DNA of 64,000 nt from Porphyrobacter sp. GA68. GTDB lineage: Bacteria; Pseudomonadota; Alphaproteobacteria; Sphingomonadales; Sphingomonadaceae. How positions within the stretch are numbered: the first letter of the stretch is position 1; each line of letters begins with the position of its first letter. Shown here piece after piece: positions 1 to 8,544 of the stretch. The stretch is from assembly GCF_022605525.1 (NCBI RefSeq), contig NZ_JAKQYJ010000001.1, positions 434,001 through 498,000 on the forward strand. The letters run 5' to 3'. The notes below the pieces were generated by a model, which saw only the letters and a list, made by a program, of their open reading frames with translations, searched no databases and had not been told where the DNA came from. A program made the position numbers and the translations under genes.

Positions 1-1
1 C

Positions 2-196
2 CCCAGTAGCGACGCGGCAGCCAAGGGGCTTCAACGCGGCGACGTGATCCTTGCGGTGAGCGAGCGTGCGGTTGGCTCAGTCGCAGATCTTGAAGCGGCA
101 ATCCGGCAGGCTCGAGCGGCCAACCGGTCCGCAGTGCTCCTGCGGGTGCAGCGCAGCGGGCGGCCGCCGCAGTCGGTAGCCATCCGGCTCAGATGA
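2..196 (+). CDS. C-terminal end of a PDZ-domain serine protease (DegP/Do-like), partial
   Basis: This is the last 64 codons of a gene that begins left of the window. The visible residues read as the second half of a PDZ domain: AAAKGLQRGDVILAV, then a helix with LEAAI, and a final strand SVAIRLR just before TGA at 194-196. This layout (hydrophobic 'GL..GDVI..V' then 'V.dl...i') is typical of the last PDZ domain of periplasmic HtrA/DegP proteases, which degrade or refold envelope proteins. The protease domain is outside the window, so an RseP-type or other PDZ protein is not excluded. It converges on the penicillin-binding protein gene across a shared terminator. Confidence 0.7.
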   Translation, partial: PSSDAAAKGLQRGDVILAVSERAVGSVADLEAAIRQARAANRSAVLLRVQRSGRPPQSVAIRLR

Positions 197-212
197 TCCC
201 TCATCACACATG

Positions 213-250
213 AAAAAAGCCAGCGGACCACCCGGTTCGCTGGCTTTTTT
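213..250. terminator. Bidirectional rho-independent terminator
   Basis: A 13-bp perfect stem (AAAAAAGCCAGCG paired with its complement, loop around 226-237) is flanked by an A-run on the left and a T-run on the right. It can therefore stop transcription from both sides. It lies between the convergent protease gene and the penicillin-binding protein gene. Confidence 0.93.
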
Positions 251-256
251 GTGTCG

Positions 257-2479
257 TCAGCGTGGCTGCGGCCGCGGCGGGTCGGCGCCAGGCGGCTGGC
301 GCCCTATCGCTTCGCGCAGGAACTCCTCACTGGCGGCAGGCGGGATGGGTGGGCGGCCGCGTTCCTGTCCCGCAGGGCGCTGGCCGCCGGGTTGAGGCGC
401 GGTGCGGCGCGGTGGCGGCACCTCCGCCGGATTTGACCCTGCAGGCGGACCAGCGCCCGGATTTTCTACAGCGGCTCCGCCGTTACCGGGCAATGCATCG
501 TCAACCGGTTGACGCGAGCCCGGCTCCACCGGATTGCCGTTCTCGTCGGTGTAGTAATATTCCTCGGGATCGCCCCAGCCATATTCCTCGTCCGGCTCCA
601 GCTGCCATTCGGGTAACTGCACCTGGGTCGTGAATTGCTCCACCGGCCGGTCCGCCACCGCGCGGCGCATGAACTGGGCGAACGCACGGGCAGGTGCGGT
701 GCCGCCCTGCAGGCCGGCCACCGGGCGCGCGTCGTCACGGCCCATCCACACGCCGGTCGTCACTCCGCTGGAAAAGCCCAGGAACCAGCCATCCTTGTTG
801 GCATTGGTCGTGCCGGTCTTGCCCGCCACCGGACGCCCGATCTGAGCCGCCCGCCCGGTACCCGTGTTCACCGTCGTCTGCAGCAGGTCGGTGATGCCAG
901 CTGCCACGTAGTCGGGCACCAGCTGGGTCACGCGGTCGTTATTGTGCCGATAGATCACATTGCCGCTGGCGGTCGTCACCCGCAACACGCCATAAGGCTG
1001 AACCGCCCGGCCGCCGGCCGAGACGGCGGCAAATGCCTGCGTCATGTCGATCAGCCGCGTTTCCGAACTGCCCAGCACCATGGCGGGCCGCTCGCTGATA
1101 GGAGTGGTGATCCCGAACCGGCGGGCCATCGCGGCCACCGTGCCGAATCCGACTTCGGCCCCGAGCTGCGCGGCCACGGTGTTCTTGGAATAGGCGAACG
1201 CAGTGCGCAGGTCGATCGGTCCGGCATAGCTGCCGCCTGAATTGCGCGGCGTCCAGCCGTCGATCGTCACCGGCGCATCGACCACCCGGTCCGTGGGTGT
1301 GTAGCCGGCTTCGAGCGCGGCCAGATAGACGAACAGTTTCCACGCCGAACCCGGCTGGCGCACTGCGCTGACCGCGCGGTTGTAGTTGGACGTGACATAA
1401 TCCGTGCCGCCCACCAGCGCCAGCACCGCCCCGTCCCGGTCAAGCGATACGAGCGCCCCCTGCGATCCGCCCGGCACGTTCTGCCGCAACGCCTGGGTCG
1501 CGGCGTTCTGCAACCCGGCGTCCAGCGTGGTCCAGACCTCGATCGGTTCAAAGGTTTCGGGCAGCAGCACGTCGAGCTGCGGCAGCACCCAGTCGCTGAA
1601 ATAGCGGGCGGCGTTGGAACTCGTGTCCGGCTTGAGCTGGATGGCGGAGATGTCGACCGATGCCTGTGCAGGCGTAATATAGCCCTGCTCTTCCATCAGC
1701 CGCAGCACGACCTGCGCCCGCTCCACCGCCCGTTCGACATCTGCGGTTGGCGCATAGCGCGACGGCGCCTTGACCAGCCCGGCGATGATCGCCGCCTCGC
1801 CCACGGACAGGTCGCTGGCCGGATGACTGAAGAAGCGGCGGCTGGCGCTGTCGATCCCCCACGCCCCGCCGCCAAAATACACCTTGTTGAGATAGAGTTC
1901 GAGGATCTCCTCCTTGGTGAATTTCGCCTCCAGCGCCATCGCCAGAATGGCCTCGCGCGCCTTGCGGTCGACGGAGCGATTGGAATTGAGGAACAGGTTG
2001 CGCGCCAGCTGTTGCGTGATGGTGGACGTCGCGCCCAGCCGCCGGTCCCCTACGGTCCACACATACACGGCCCGCGCAAGACCAATGGGGTCGACGCCGA
2101 AGTGCGAATGGAAACGCCGGTCCTCGACCGCGATCATCGCATCCTTCATGACGTCGGGAATCTCGTCGCTGGTCAGCCATTCGCCAAAGGACGGGCCGAG
2201 TTCGACAACCGGCGTTCCATCGCGGGCGCGGATAACGATGGTCTGCCCGGGCTGCGCCTCGCGCAATTGGTTGAAACCGGGCAGTTCACGCATGGCGAAC
2301 AGGACGGCAAAACCGATGAAGATAGCCGCCACAGCCGCGGCGATGCCGCCCCAGACCAGCAGCCGACGCGTCCAGCGCGCCAGCGCGCCACGCTGCTTTA
2401 CCGGCTTGCCGCGGCCTGCCGCCGGGTGCCTGCGCACCGGCCTGCGGGTGGCCGCACCATTGCCATTACCTCTCGCCAT
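257..2479 (-). CDS. Class A penicillin-binding protein (PBP1A family, transglycosylase/transpeptidase)
   Basis: Bifunctional peptidoglycan synthase of 740 residues that polymerises lipid II and cross-links stem peptides on the outer face of the inner membrane. An Arg-rich cytoplasmic tail (1-40) precedes one membrane helix (about 41-63). The GT51 domain has its catalytic Glu in EDRRFHSHFGVD (about 119-130) and the QQLARN motif. The transpeptidase domain has SAWK (Ser378, Lys381), SKN (431-433) and KTGT (554-557). The C-terminal roughly 100 residues are Pro/Glu/Gly-rich and probably disordered. Length and motif order fit the family. The gene stands alone, upstream of nothing on its strand and ending against a bidirectional terminator. 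Confidence 0.95.
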   Translation of the reverse strand: MARGNGNGAATRRPVRRHPAAGRGKPVKQRGALARWTRRLLVWGGIAAAVAAIFIGFAVLFAMRELPGFNQLREAQPGQTIVIRARDGTPVVELGPSFGEWLTSDEIPDVMKDAMIAVEDRRFHSHFGVDPIGLARAVYVWTVGDRRLGATSTITQQLARNLFLNSNRSVDRKAREAILAMALEAKFTKEEILELYLNKVYFGGGAWGIDSASRRFFSHPASDLSVGEAAIIAGLVKAPSRYAPTADVERAVERAQVVLRLMEEQGYITPAQASVDISAIQLKPDTSSNAARYFSDWVLPQLDVLLPETFEPIEVWTTLDAGLQNAATQALRQNVPGGSQGALVSLDRDGAVLALVGGTDYVTSNYNRAVSAVRQPGSAWKLFVYLAALEAGYTPTDRVVDAPVTIDGWTPRNSGGSYAGPIDLRTAFAYSKNTVAAQLGAEVGFGTVAAMARRFGITTPISERPAMVLGSSETRLIDMTQAFAAVSAGGRAVQPYGVLRVTTASGNVIYRHNNDRVTQLVPDYVAAGITDLLQTTVNTGTGRAAQIGRPVAGKTGTTNANKDGWFLGFSSGVTTGVWMGRDDARPVAGLQGGTAPARAFAQFMRRAVADRPVEQFTTQVQLPEWQLEPDEEYGWGDPEEYYYTDENGNPVEPGSRQPVDDALPGNGGAAVENPGAGPPAGSNPAEVPPPRRTAPQPGGQRPAGQERGRPPIPPAASEEFLREAIGRQPPGADPPRPQPR

Positions 2480-2608
2480 TCGCCGCTTCGCACCTTACCG
2501 CAGGAGCATCCCGTCACTCACGCGAACCCTGTGCCCGCCGATCTGGAGATACCCGTTGTAACCCGCGCTTAACGACGCGGCCAGAACGATTTTGGGCGCA
2601 GCCGGCGT

Positions 2609-3007
2609 TCAGCCTTCCGGCTCGAAATCAAGCGCGGCCGAATTTATGCAGTACCGCAGCCCTGACGGTGCCGGACCATCGGGAAAGACGTGACCCAGAT
2701 GCCCGTCGCAGCGGGCGCAGGTGACTTCGGTGCGGACCATGCCGTGCGAGGTGTCGCGGTGCTCCTCCACAGCATCGTCGCGGGCGGGCGCGGTGAAGCT
2801 GGGCCAACCCGATCCGCTGTCGAACTTGTCCACGCTCTCGAACAGGACGGCACCGCATCCGGCGCAGTGATATTCGCCTGCCTGCTTGTTCTTGTCGTAT
2901 GCTCCGGCGAAGGCGCGTTCCGTTCCCGCCTGACGCAGCACATGGTACTGTTCGGGGCTCAGCCGCTCGCGCCATTCCGCTTCGGTCAGGTTCAGCTTGT
3001 CGGACAT
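2609..3007 (-). CDS. msrB: Peptide-methionine (R)-S-oxide reductase MsrB
   Basis: Repairs R-methionine sulfoxide in proteins. The 132-residue product has the full MsrB fold signature: two CxxC zinc pairs (Cys48/51 in CAGC and Cys97/100 in CARC), the GSGWPSF substrate motif near 64-70, and the catalytic Cys120 in RYCINSAAL. Three in-frame ATGs sit close together. The one at 3007 is chosen because the Shine-Dalgarno AAAGGAG lies about nine bases before it, whereas it directly abuts the ATG at 3016. It is followed on the same strand by the penicillin-binding protein gene after a 129-bp gap. Confidence 0.96.
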   Translation of the reverse strand: MSDKLNLTEAEWRERLSPEQYHVLRQAGTERAFAGAYDKNKQAGEYHCAGCGAVLFESVDKFDSGSGWPSFTAPARDDAVEEHRDTSHGMVRTEVTCARCDGHLGHVFPDGPAPSGLRYCINSAALDFEPEG

Positions 3008-3056
3008 TGTCATCATCTCCTTTGCCCGGCAATGTATGCTGGCGACCGGCCGATTG

Positions 3057-3728
3057 CTACGCGTCGACCTTGGCGTAGTGAGCCGGCGGGACCACGCCGG
3101 TCATCTTTTCCGCCAGCAGGGGGCGAAAACTGGGCCGGCTCTTGAACACCGCATACCATCCTCGCGCGGCGTCATGCCCGCGCCAGTCAATCCCGTTGAG
3201 GTAGTCGGCGACCGAAATCTGCGCCGCGGCGGCGAGGTCGGCCATGCTCATGGTGGGCCCGGCCAGCCAGGGGCGGTTGTCCACCAGCCAGTCGATGTAG
3301 TCGAGATGCCCATGCGCCAGCTTCATCGCCTCGCGCAGGATCCGGCTGTCGGGAGACTGCCGGTGGACCAGCCGCTTGATCATCCGTTCGTGCAGCAGCG
3401 GTCCGGTCACGTCGCGAAAGAAGTTCTCGTCGAACAACGCCACCAGCCGCCGGATTTCCGCCCGCCCGGCCGCACTGGCGTTGAGCATGGGGCTGCGTTC
3501 CCCCGTCTCCTCAAGATATTCGCAGATCGCCCGGCTGTCGCACAGGGTGATCTTGCGTTCCGGATCGTGCAGCACGGGCACCTGACCCGCCGGGTTCAGC
3601 GCCCACAGCTCGTCCCGCCGTTCCCACGGATGTTCCCGCCGCAGTTCGTAAGCCACGTTCTGCTCGCCCAGCATGATGCGGACCTTGCGACTGAACGGAC
3701 ACAGCGGATATTGATAGAGCTGCCACAT
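3057..3728 (-). CDS. Glutathione S-transferase-fold protein, FzlA-like
   Basis: 223 residues with an N-terminal thioredoxin-like GST domain ([16 protein letters not shown], about 5-20, then NPAGQVPVL and the [11 protein letters not shown] helix) and an all-helical C-terminal domain ending in the motif [18 protein letters not shown]. The extreme C-terminus, [13 protein letters not shown] followed by [10 protein letters not shown], resembles my recollection of alphaproteobacterial FzlA, a GST-fold FtsZ-binding division protein. That identity is an inference; the GST fold is clear. It lies about 50 bp upstream of msrB on the same strand, so the two may be co-transcribed. The ATG at 3728 is the only start that keeps the first beta strand. 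Confidence 0.85.
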   Translation of the reverse strand: MWQLYQYPLCPFSRKVRIMLGEQNVAYELRREHPWERRDELWALNPAGQVPVLHDPERKITLCDSRAICEYLEETGERSPMLNASAAGRAEIRRLVALFDENFFRDVTGPLLHERMIKRLVHRQSPDSRILREAMKLAHGHLDYIDWLVDNRPWLAGPTMSMADLAAAAQISVADYLNGIDWRGHDAARGWYAVFKSRPSFRPLLAEKMTGVVPPAHYAKVDA

Positions 3729-3805
3729 GAATGGCTGTTAATGTGGCGGAACTTTCGTCCCCAGTCCACCGGATTTCCGCGGATTTTCAGCTTTCCAGCG
3801 GCAAC

Positions 3806-4135
3806 TTAGCGAATGCCTGATGTATCCAGCATGGTTCGGCAGACGGGCTTGAGCCTTGCGTGAACATCCGGCTCTGCCGTCAGCCGGCGGGCTTCGGCGG
3901 CTACCAGCGCCGCGATAACTCCGCGGTCCGCACCCGTCTCGTCCATGATCTGCGCCAGGGTGCGCACGAAAAACTCCCGCCCCCGCGCGGCTTCCTGCGC
4001 ATCGCTGTCACCGCGCGCGGCATCAAGCGCCATCGCCGCCGAGCAGGTGAGCGCCCCCTGCTGCATGGCGTTGAGCTGCGGCGCGGGTGCAGCGGTCAGC
4101 TGCGCGGCGACAAAAACGGACAGGGGGAGTAGCAT
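3806..4135 (-). CDS. Small exported protein of unknown function
   Basis: A 109-residue product starting at the ATG at 4135 with a short hydrophobic leader (MLLPLSVFVAAQLTAAPAPQ), likely a Sec signal peptide. The mature part is helical and Ala-rich with two cysteines (GALTCSAAMALD and KPVCRTML) that could form a disulfide. No family was recognised. A longer frame reaching 4171 exists but would put charged residues in front of the leader, so the shorter start is preferred. It is divergent from hisC. Confidence 0.7.
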   Translation of the reverse strand: MLLPLSVFVAAQLTAAPAPQLNAMQQGALTCSAAMALDAARGDSDAQEAARGREFFVRTLAQIMDETGADRGVIAALVAAEARRLTAEPDVHARLKPVCRTMLDTSGIR

Positions 4136-4345
4136 GGGTGATGCGCATACCGGTTCTTTCCTGAACCGCACCCAACCGACACACCTGCGGCCGGATCAGC
4201 CCTGTCGGCTGCCGGTCGCCCCAGCCGGGGGTCCGCCGGCACGGTGCAGCGCTGACGGAGATCCGCATGCCGTTGCGCGAGCACGGGGCTGCATTTTTGC
4301 CGGGCGCGCTTGTCGCAGGAGCGATTTTCTTCCAAGCGGCAGGCT

Positions 4346-5446
4346 ATGACAAACCTGCCGCAGCCCAAGCCCTGGATCGCCGCGATCCACGCCTATACCC
4401 CCGGCAAGTCAAGCGCCGACGACGGTCGCCCGCTGATCAAGCTGTCGGCCAACGAGAACCCGCTGGGGTGCAGTCCTGGGGCGCTTGCTGCACGCAGCGG
4501 GTCGCAGCACCCAGCGCGCTACCCCGATCCGGGCGCGGTTGCCCTGCGTGACGCGATCGGCCGGCTGCACGGCATCGACCCGACCCGGATCGTCTGCGGC
4601 ACCGGCTCGGACGAGCTGCTGAACCTTGCCGCGCAGGCTTACGCGGGGCCGGGTGACGAAGTGCTGTTCGCCCGCTATTCCTTCGCCGTTTACGACATCG
4701 CCGCGCGGCGGTGCGGGGCAACGCCCGTGGAGGCGCCGGACGCGGATTACGGCGCCGATGTCGATGCGCTGCTCGCCTGTGTCACCCCGCGCACCCGCGT
4801 CCTGTTCCTCGCCAACCCCAACAATCCGACCGGCACCTTCTTGCCCCGGGCCGAGGTCCAGCGCCTGCATGCCGCATTGCCCGGCGACGCGCTGCTGGTC
4901 ATCGACCAGGCCTATGCCGAGTACCTGGCGCCGGAGAATGACGACGGCGGGCTGGATCTGGCCGCGCGGCACGGCAACGTGCTGGTCACGCGCACATTCT
5001 CCAAGATATACGGACTGGCTGGGGAACGTATCGGCTGGGCCACTGGCGCGCCGCCGCTGGTGGAGAACCTCAACCGCATCCGCGGCCCCTTCAACGTGAC
5101 GAACACGGGCCAGGCGACCGCAGCGGCGGCGCTGACGGATCAACCGTTCGTGACCCGCTCGCGCGAGCACAACCGCCAATGGCGCGATTGGCTGGAGCGC
5201 GAGATCGCGGGCCTTGGCAATCATGGCCTACGCACCGTGCCCAGCGAAGCGAACTTCCTGCTTGTCCTGTTCGAAGGGGCGCTGACGGCGGAGCGCGCCC
5301 TCGCCGCGCTGAGCGATGCCGGCTACGCCGTGCGGCACCTGCCGGGCCAGGGGCTGCCCCACGCCCTGCGGATCACCATCGGGACCGAGGCTGACACACG
5401 CGCCGTGGCCGCCACTTTACGCCAGCTTGCCCAGGGCGCTGGCTAG
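4346..5446 (+). CDS. hisC: Histidinol-phosphate aminotransferase
   Basis: PLP-dependent class I/II aminotransferase of 366 residues converting imidazole-acetol phosphate to histidinol phosphate in histidine synthesis. Diagnostic features are the N-terminal [10 protein letters not shown], the NPNNPTGT substrate loop, IDQAYAEY, and the Schiff-base lysine in [15 protein letters not shown] (near residue 220). Start at [10 protein letters not shown] (4346) is preferred over an ATG at 4310 because family members begin close to the PWI..I..Y.PGK segment. No other his genes are adjacent. Its TAG and the TAG of convergent plsC share the palindrome CTAG at 5443-5446. A paralogue acting on aromatic amino acids is possible but the sequence fits HisC. 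Confidence 0.93.
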   Translation: MTNLPQPKPWIAAIHAYTPGKSSADDGRPLIKLSANENPLGCSPGALAARSGSQHPARYPDPGAVALRDAIGRLHGIDPTRIVCGTGSDELLNLAAQAYAGPGDEVLFARYSFAVYDIAARRCGATPVEAPDADYGADVDALLACVTPRTRVLFLANPNNPTGTFLPRAEVQRLHAALPGDALLVIDQAYAEYLAPENDDGGLDLAARHGNVLVTRTFSKIYGLAGERIGWATGAPPLVENLNRIRGPFNVTNTGQATAAAALTDQPFVTRSREHNRQWRDWLEREIAGLGNHGLRTVPSEANFLLVLFEGALTAERALAALSDAGYAVRHLPGQGLPHALRITIGTEADTRAVAATLRQLAQGAG

Positions 5447-6159
5447 GTGCCGGCGCTGGCCCGCCCGACCTGGTTCAAGGCGTTCATCCCGGCCCATACC
5501 CGAGCTTCGGCTTCCTCGCGCGGCAGACCGGGCGGCACTGCCTCGCCGAAGCGATAGGTGATGGGCAGTGGCTGCTTGAGCCAGCGGTGGTAGGCTGGGC
5601 CGCTGTCGACCGCCACCGGCACCACCGGCAGTCCCAGCGCCTTGTACAGCCCGGCAAACCCCGCCTGCAATGGCGGCGCACTGCCATGCGGCACCCGTGT
5701 CCCTTCCGGCAGCAGCACCAGTGGCCGACCATCCGCCACCATGCCGCGCGCGGAACGGATCATCGTCATCAAGGTCTTTGCCCGTCCTTCCCGGGCCACC
5801 GGGATCAACCCGTAGGCAAGCGCCGCGCGGCCCCACAAGGGGATGTCGAACAGTTCCCGCTTGGCAAACACGCTGGGCAGATCGAACAGGGCGGGCGCAT
5901 CGATCGCCTCGAAAAAGCTTTCATGCTTGACCGCATACAAGGCCGGTTCCGCTGGCGGCGCGCCTTCGATGCGCAGCTCGCACCCGATGAAGCGGCGGGT
6001 GCACCAGCGATGAAACCGGCTCCAGCGGCGGACCATCCGCCGGAAACCGTCCTCCGACCAGAGGCGCACGACGAGCGCCGACGAGGTGATCAGGGTGGAG
6101 CCTGCGTAGAACACGAGGTAAAAGGCCGCATTGCGCAGCAGCAGGATCGGAAGGTTCAT
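5443..6159 (-). CDS. plsC: 1-acyl-sn-glycerol-3-phosphate acyltransferase (PlsC family)
   Basis: Membrane-associated acyltransferase of 238 residues, expected to make phosphatidic acid from lysophosphatidic acid. There is an N-terminal membrane helix ([20 protein letters not shown]). The first motif reads [10 protein letters not shown], so the usual HX4D appears as HX4E. The substrate motif LLPEGTRVP and the VPVA segment are present. The ATG at 6159 overlaps the ydcF stop (ATGA), placing plsC last in the ftsE-ftsX-ydcF-plsC operon. Longer frames upstream only read antisense through ydcF. Confidence 0.9.
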   Translation of the reverse strand: MNLPILLLRNAAFYLVFYAGSTLITSSALVVRLWSEDGFRRMVRRWSRFHRWCTRRFIGCELRIEGAPPAEPALYAVKHESFFEAIDAPALFDLPSVFAKRELFDIPLWGRAALAYGLIPVAREGRAKTLMTMIRSARGMVADGRPLVLLPEGTRVPHGSAPPLQAGFAGLYKALGLPVVPVAVDSGPAYHRWLKQPLPITYRFGEAVPPGLPREEAEARVWAGMNALNQVGRASAGT

Positions 6160-6683
6160 AACGGCAGCGCCCGCCACACCACGCTCGCCAGATACTTGTT
6201 GTATTCGGCGAACAGCACGCCGAGCGGCGGATTGGAGGGAACCGCGTCCGCGACAATCCGAAAATCCCCCGGCACCACAGCGCCAAACTCGGACAGGGTG
6301 CGGCGCATATGCCAGTCGGTGGTGACGAGCCGGGCGGAGCGATAGCCCCGCTCCGCGACCCATTGAGCAGCCTCTTTCGCATTGCTGCGCGTGTCCACGG
6401 CAGCATAGCCAAGCGTGACGCAGCATTCCATGTCGGCGGGAGAGATGCCGAACTGCGCGGCGAATTCCTCCGGCCGAACCTGCCGCGCCACACCCGAGAT
6501 AAATACCTCCCTCGCCTGGCCCGCCTGCAGCATCTCCAGCCCGCGCTCTATCCGGCCGGCACCCCCGGTCGGCACGATCACCGCATCGGTCCGCTCTGGA
6601 CCCGCCGGCTGCGGCAGAACCGCGGCGAACCACAGGAAGCCGATCGTGTAGAACAGGATCAGGGCGGCAAGGACACGCGCCAT
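6156..6683 (-). CDS. YdcF-family (DUF218) membrane-anchored protein
   Basis: 175 residues: one N-terminal helix (VLAALILFYTIGFLWFAAVL) followed by a DUF218 domain with DAVIVPTGGAGRIERGLEML, EVFISGV, DTRSNAKEAAQWV and VTTDWHMRRTLSEF. The order fits YdcF/SanA proteins, which are linked to envelope integrity and vancomycin sensitivity in enterics; the biochemical role is unknown. Start ATG at 6683 overlaps the ftsX stop and its own TGA overlaps the plsC ATG. This coupling points to joint expression with the division ABC complex. Confidence 0.88.
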   Translation of the reverse strand: MARVLAALILFYTIGFLWFAAVLPQPAGPERTDAVIVPTGGAGRIERGLEMLQAGQAREVFISGVARQVRPEEFAAQFGISPADMECCVTLGYAAVDTRSNAKEAAQWVAERGYRSARLVTTDWHMRRTLSEFGAVVPGDFRIVADAVPSNPPLGVLFAEYNKYLASVVWRALPL

Positions 6684-7591
6684 CACAGGCTCTTTCGCAA
6701 GGTGGCAAGCACGGTCACACGCGCCGTCAGGGCCGCCGCCGTGGCGGCACCGACCGGAACCAGAGCCAGGATCAGCCAGTCGCCGGCACCCAGCCCGCCG
6801 CCCGCCAGCAGACCGGCATCCAGAGCGGCGAACCGGTCGCCCAGCAGCCACAGCGCTGCCGCGCCCAGGCCCGCGCCAAGGAGGCTGCCGGCAATTGCGT
6901 CGGGCAGGATGGCCCGCTGGAACACGCTGGCGATCTGCCCATCGTCCCCGCCCAGCGCGTGCACGATCTTCACCGTCTGGGCATTGCTGGCCAGCGCGAA
7001 ACGGGTGGACAGCCAAACGGCGGCAAGACCGACAAACGCCAGCAGCAGCGCCACACTGGCGGCGAGATAACGCAGCGCGGCCACCGCACCCATCAGCGGC
7101 GCGAGCCAGTCGGCCTGCGCATCCAGCCGCGCGGCAGGCGCCACCGCCCGCAACCCGTCGGCCAGCTGGCGCAGCGTTCGCGCATCAATCGTGCCCGTCG
7201 TCTGGACATCCAGCAGCGCCGGCACCGGAACGATATCGGCAGCCAGCAATCCCTCGCCAAGCCATGGCTCCAGCAACGCCTCGAGTTCCGCTTGCGGCAC
7301 CACCCGTACGGCCGCCACGGCCGGGCTGGTCCGCAGAAACGCCGCGGCCGCGTCCGTCTGCGCCGCCCGGCCAGCAGGATCAGCCTCGACGATCTGCACC
7401 AGCACACTGCCGGCGACCTGGGCAGAAGCCGCACGGGTCAGCCCCGCCAGCACCAGCGCGCCGGCCAGCCCAACCGTGACAAGCAGGACCATGAGGGCGA
7501 TCAGCCAGGGCAACGGCCCGCCGATCCGCCCGGCGGGCAGGATCGGGACATCGCCGCCCAGCCAGGGACGCAGTGCCTCCAGCCGGGTCAC
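6683..7591 (-). CDS. ftsX: Cell-division ABC transporter permease FtsX
   Basis: About 302 residues with the FtsX layout: a first transmembrane helix (PWLIALMVLLVTVGLAGALVL), an extracytoplasmic domain of about 110 residues, then three helices in the C-terminal half (LAASVALLLAFVGLAAVWLS and two later segments), with the cytoplasmic KIVHALGG segment contacting FtsE. FtsEX regulates peptidoglycan hydrolases at the septum. The start is taken as GTG at 7591, overlapping the ftsE stop as GTGA; an ATG at 7621 lies inside ftsE and is less likely. The extracytoplasmic loop is Ala-rich, as in other sphingomonads. Confidence 0.9.
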   Translation of the reverse strand: MTRLEALRPWLGGDVPILPAGRIGGPLPWLIALMVLLVTVGLAGALVLAGLTRAASAQVAGSVLVQIVEADPAGRAAQTDAAAAFLRTSPAVAAVRVVPQAELEALLEPWLGEGLLAADIVPVPALLDVQTTGTIDARTLRQLADGLRAVAPAARLDAQADWLAPLMGAVAALRYLAASVALLLAFVGLAAVWLSTRFALASNAQTVKIVHALGGDDGQIASVFQRAILPDAIAGSLLGAGLGAAALWLLGDRFAALDAGLLAGGGLGAGDWLILALVPVGAATAAALTARVTVLATLRKSL

Positions 7592-8358
7592 GCGCCGCCG
7601 CCCACAGGTGCCCGCCGCCAATCGCGCCGCTGCTCAGGCTTGGTGACGGGCTCTCGCGGCGGATAGCGCAGCGCGCCGGTCGGATCGAGCAGCCGACCCT
7701 TCTCCAGCCGCATAATGAGCGAGTCCGGCACCTGGCGCAGCAACTGCACATCGTGGGTCGCCATGATCACGGTGGTTCCCAGCCGGTTCAGCGCCTGGAA
7801 CAGTCCCAGAAGGCGCAACGACATTTCCGGGTCGACATTGCCGGTCGGCTCGTCGGCGATCAGCACGTCCGGGCGGCCGATCACCGCGCGGGCGATGGCG
7901 GTGCGCTGCTGCTCTCCGCCCGACAGGGTTGCAGGCCGCGCGCCGGCGCGGCCGCCCAGGCCGACCCATTCCAGCATATCGGCGACCGGCCCCGCCAGCT
8001 CATGCTCCTTCACCCCGGCAATCCGCAGCGGCAGGGCCACGTTGTCGAACGTGCTCAGCCGGTCGATCAGGCGAAAGTCCTGGAACACCACCCCGATCCG
8101 CCGGCGGAAGGCGGGCAGGTCCGCGCGTGGCAGAGTCATCATATCCGTGCCGAACATCCGCAGCGCCCCGCGCGAAGGCCGCTGCGCCAAGTACAGCAGC
8201 CGCAGGAGCGAGGTCTTGCCCGCCCCGCTCGCCCCGGTGAGGAAGTAGAACCGGCCAGCAAACAGCGAGCATGACAGATCGCTCAGCACCTCGCGGTCCG
8301 TGCCGTAGCGCAGTCCGACATTGTCGAACCGGATGATTTCCTCCATCCCGTCGCTCAT
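7588..8358 (-). CDS. ftsE: Cell-division ABC transporter ATP-binding protein FtsE
   Basis: ABC ATPase of about 256 residues with Walker A GASGAGKT (about 42-49), Q-loop VVFQDFRLID, signature LSGGEQQR, Walker B VLIADEPTGNVD and the switch histidine in MATHD. The spacing and FQDFRLIDRLSTFDNVALPLR are typical of FtsE. It is first in the overlapped ftsE-ftsX-ydcF-plsC operon. The start is uncertain: ATG at 8358 (MSDGMEEIIRF) is chosen; 8346 (MEEIIRF) and 8412 are alternatives, none with a strong ribosome-binding site. The C-terminal roughly 30 residues are basic and extend beyond E. coli FtsE. Confidence 0.92.
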   Translation of the reverse strand: MSDGMEEIIRFDNVGLRYGTDREVLSDLSCSLFAGRFYFLTGASGAGKTSLLRLLYLAQRPSRGALRMFGTDMMTLPRADLPAFRRRIGVVFQDFRLIDRLSTFDNVALPLRIAGVKEHELAGPVADMLEWVGLGGRAGARPATLSGGEQQRTAIARAVIGRPDVLIADEPTGNVDPEMSLRLLGLFQALNRLGTTVIMATHDVQLLRQVPDSLIMRLEKGRLLDPTGALRYPPREPVTKPEQRRDWRRAPVGGGA

Positions 8359-8544
8359 CCCGCTGCGCGTGCGCCCGTCAGGCGGGTGACGCGTGTCGCC
8401 GTCTTCGCCCAAGCCCGTGCCGATGCCCGTATCATTCCGCGAATGCTATAGCCGCGCTTGCTGGTGGAAAAAAGGGCGCATTCCTGCGGATGCGGCGCGC
8501 CGCTGCTTGCCACGGTGGTTACGGGAAGCCTAAGACATCGGGCG

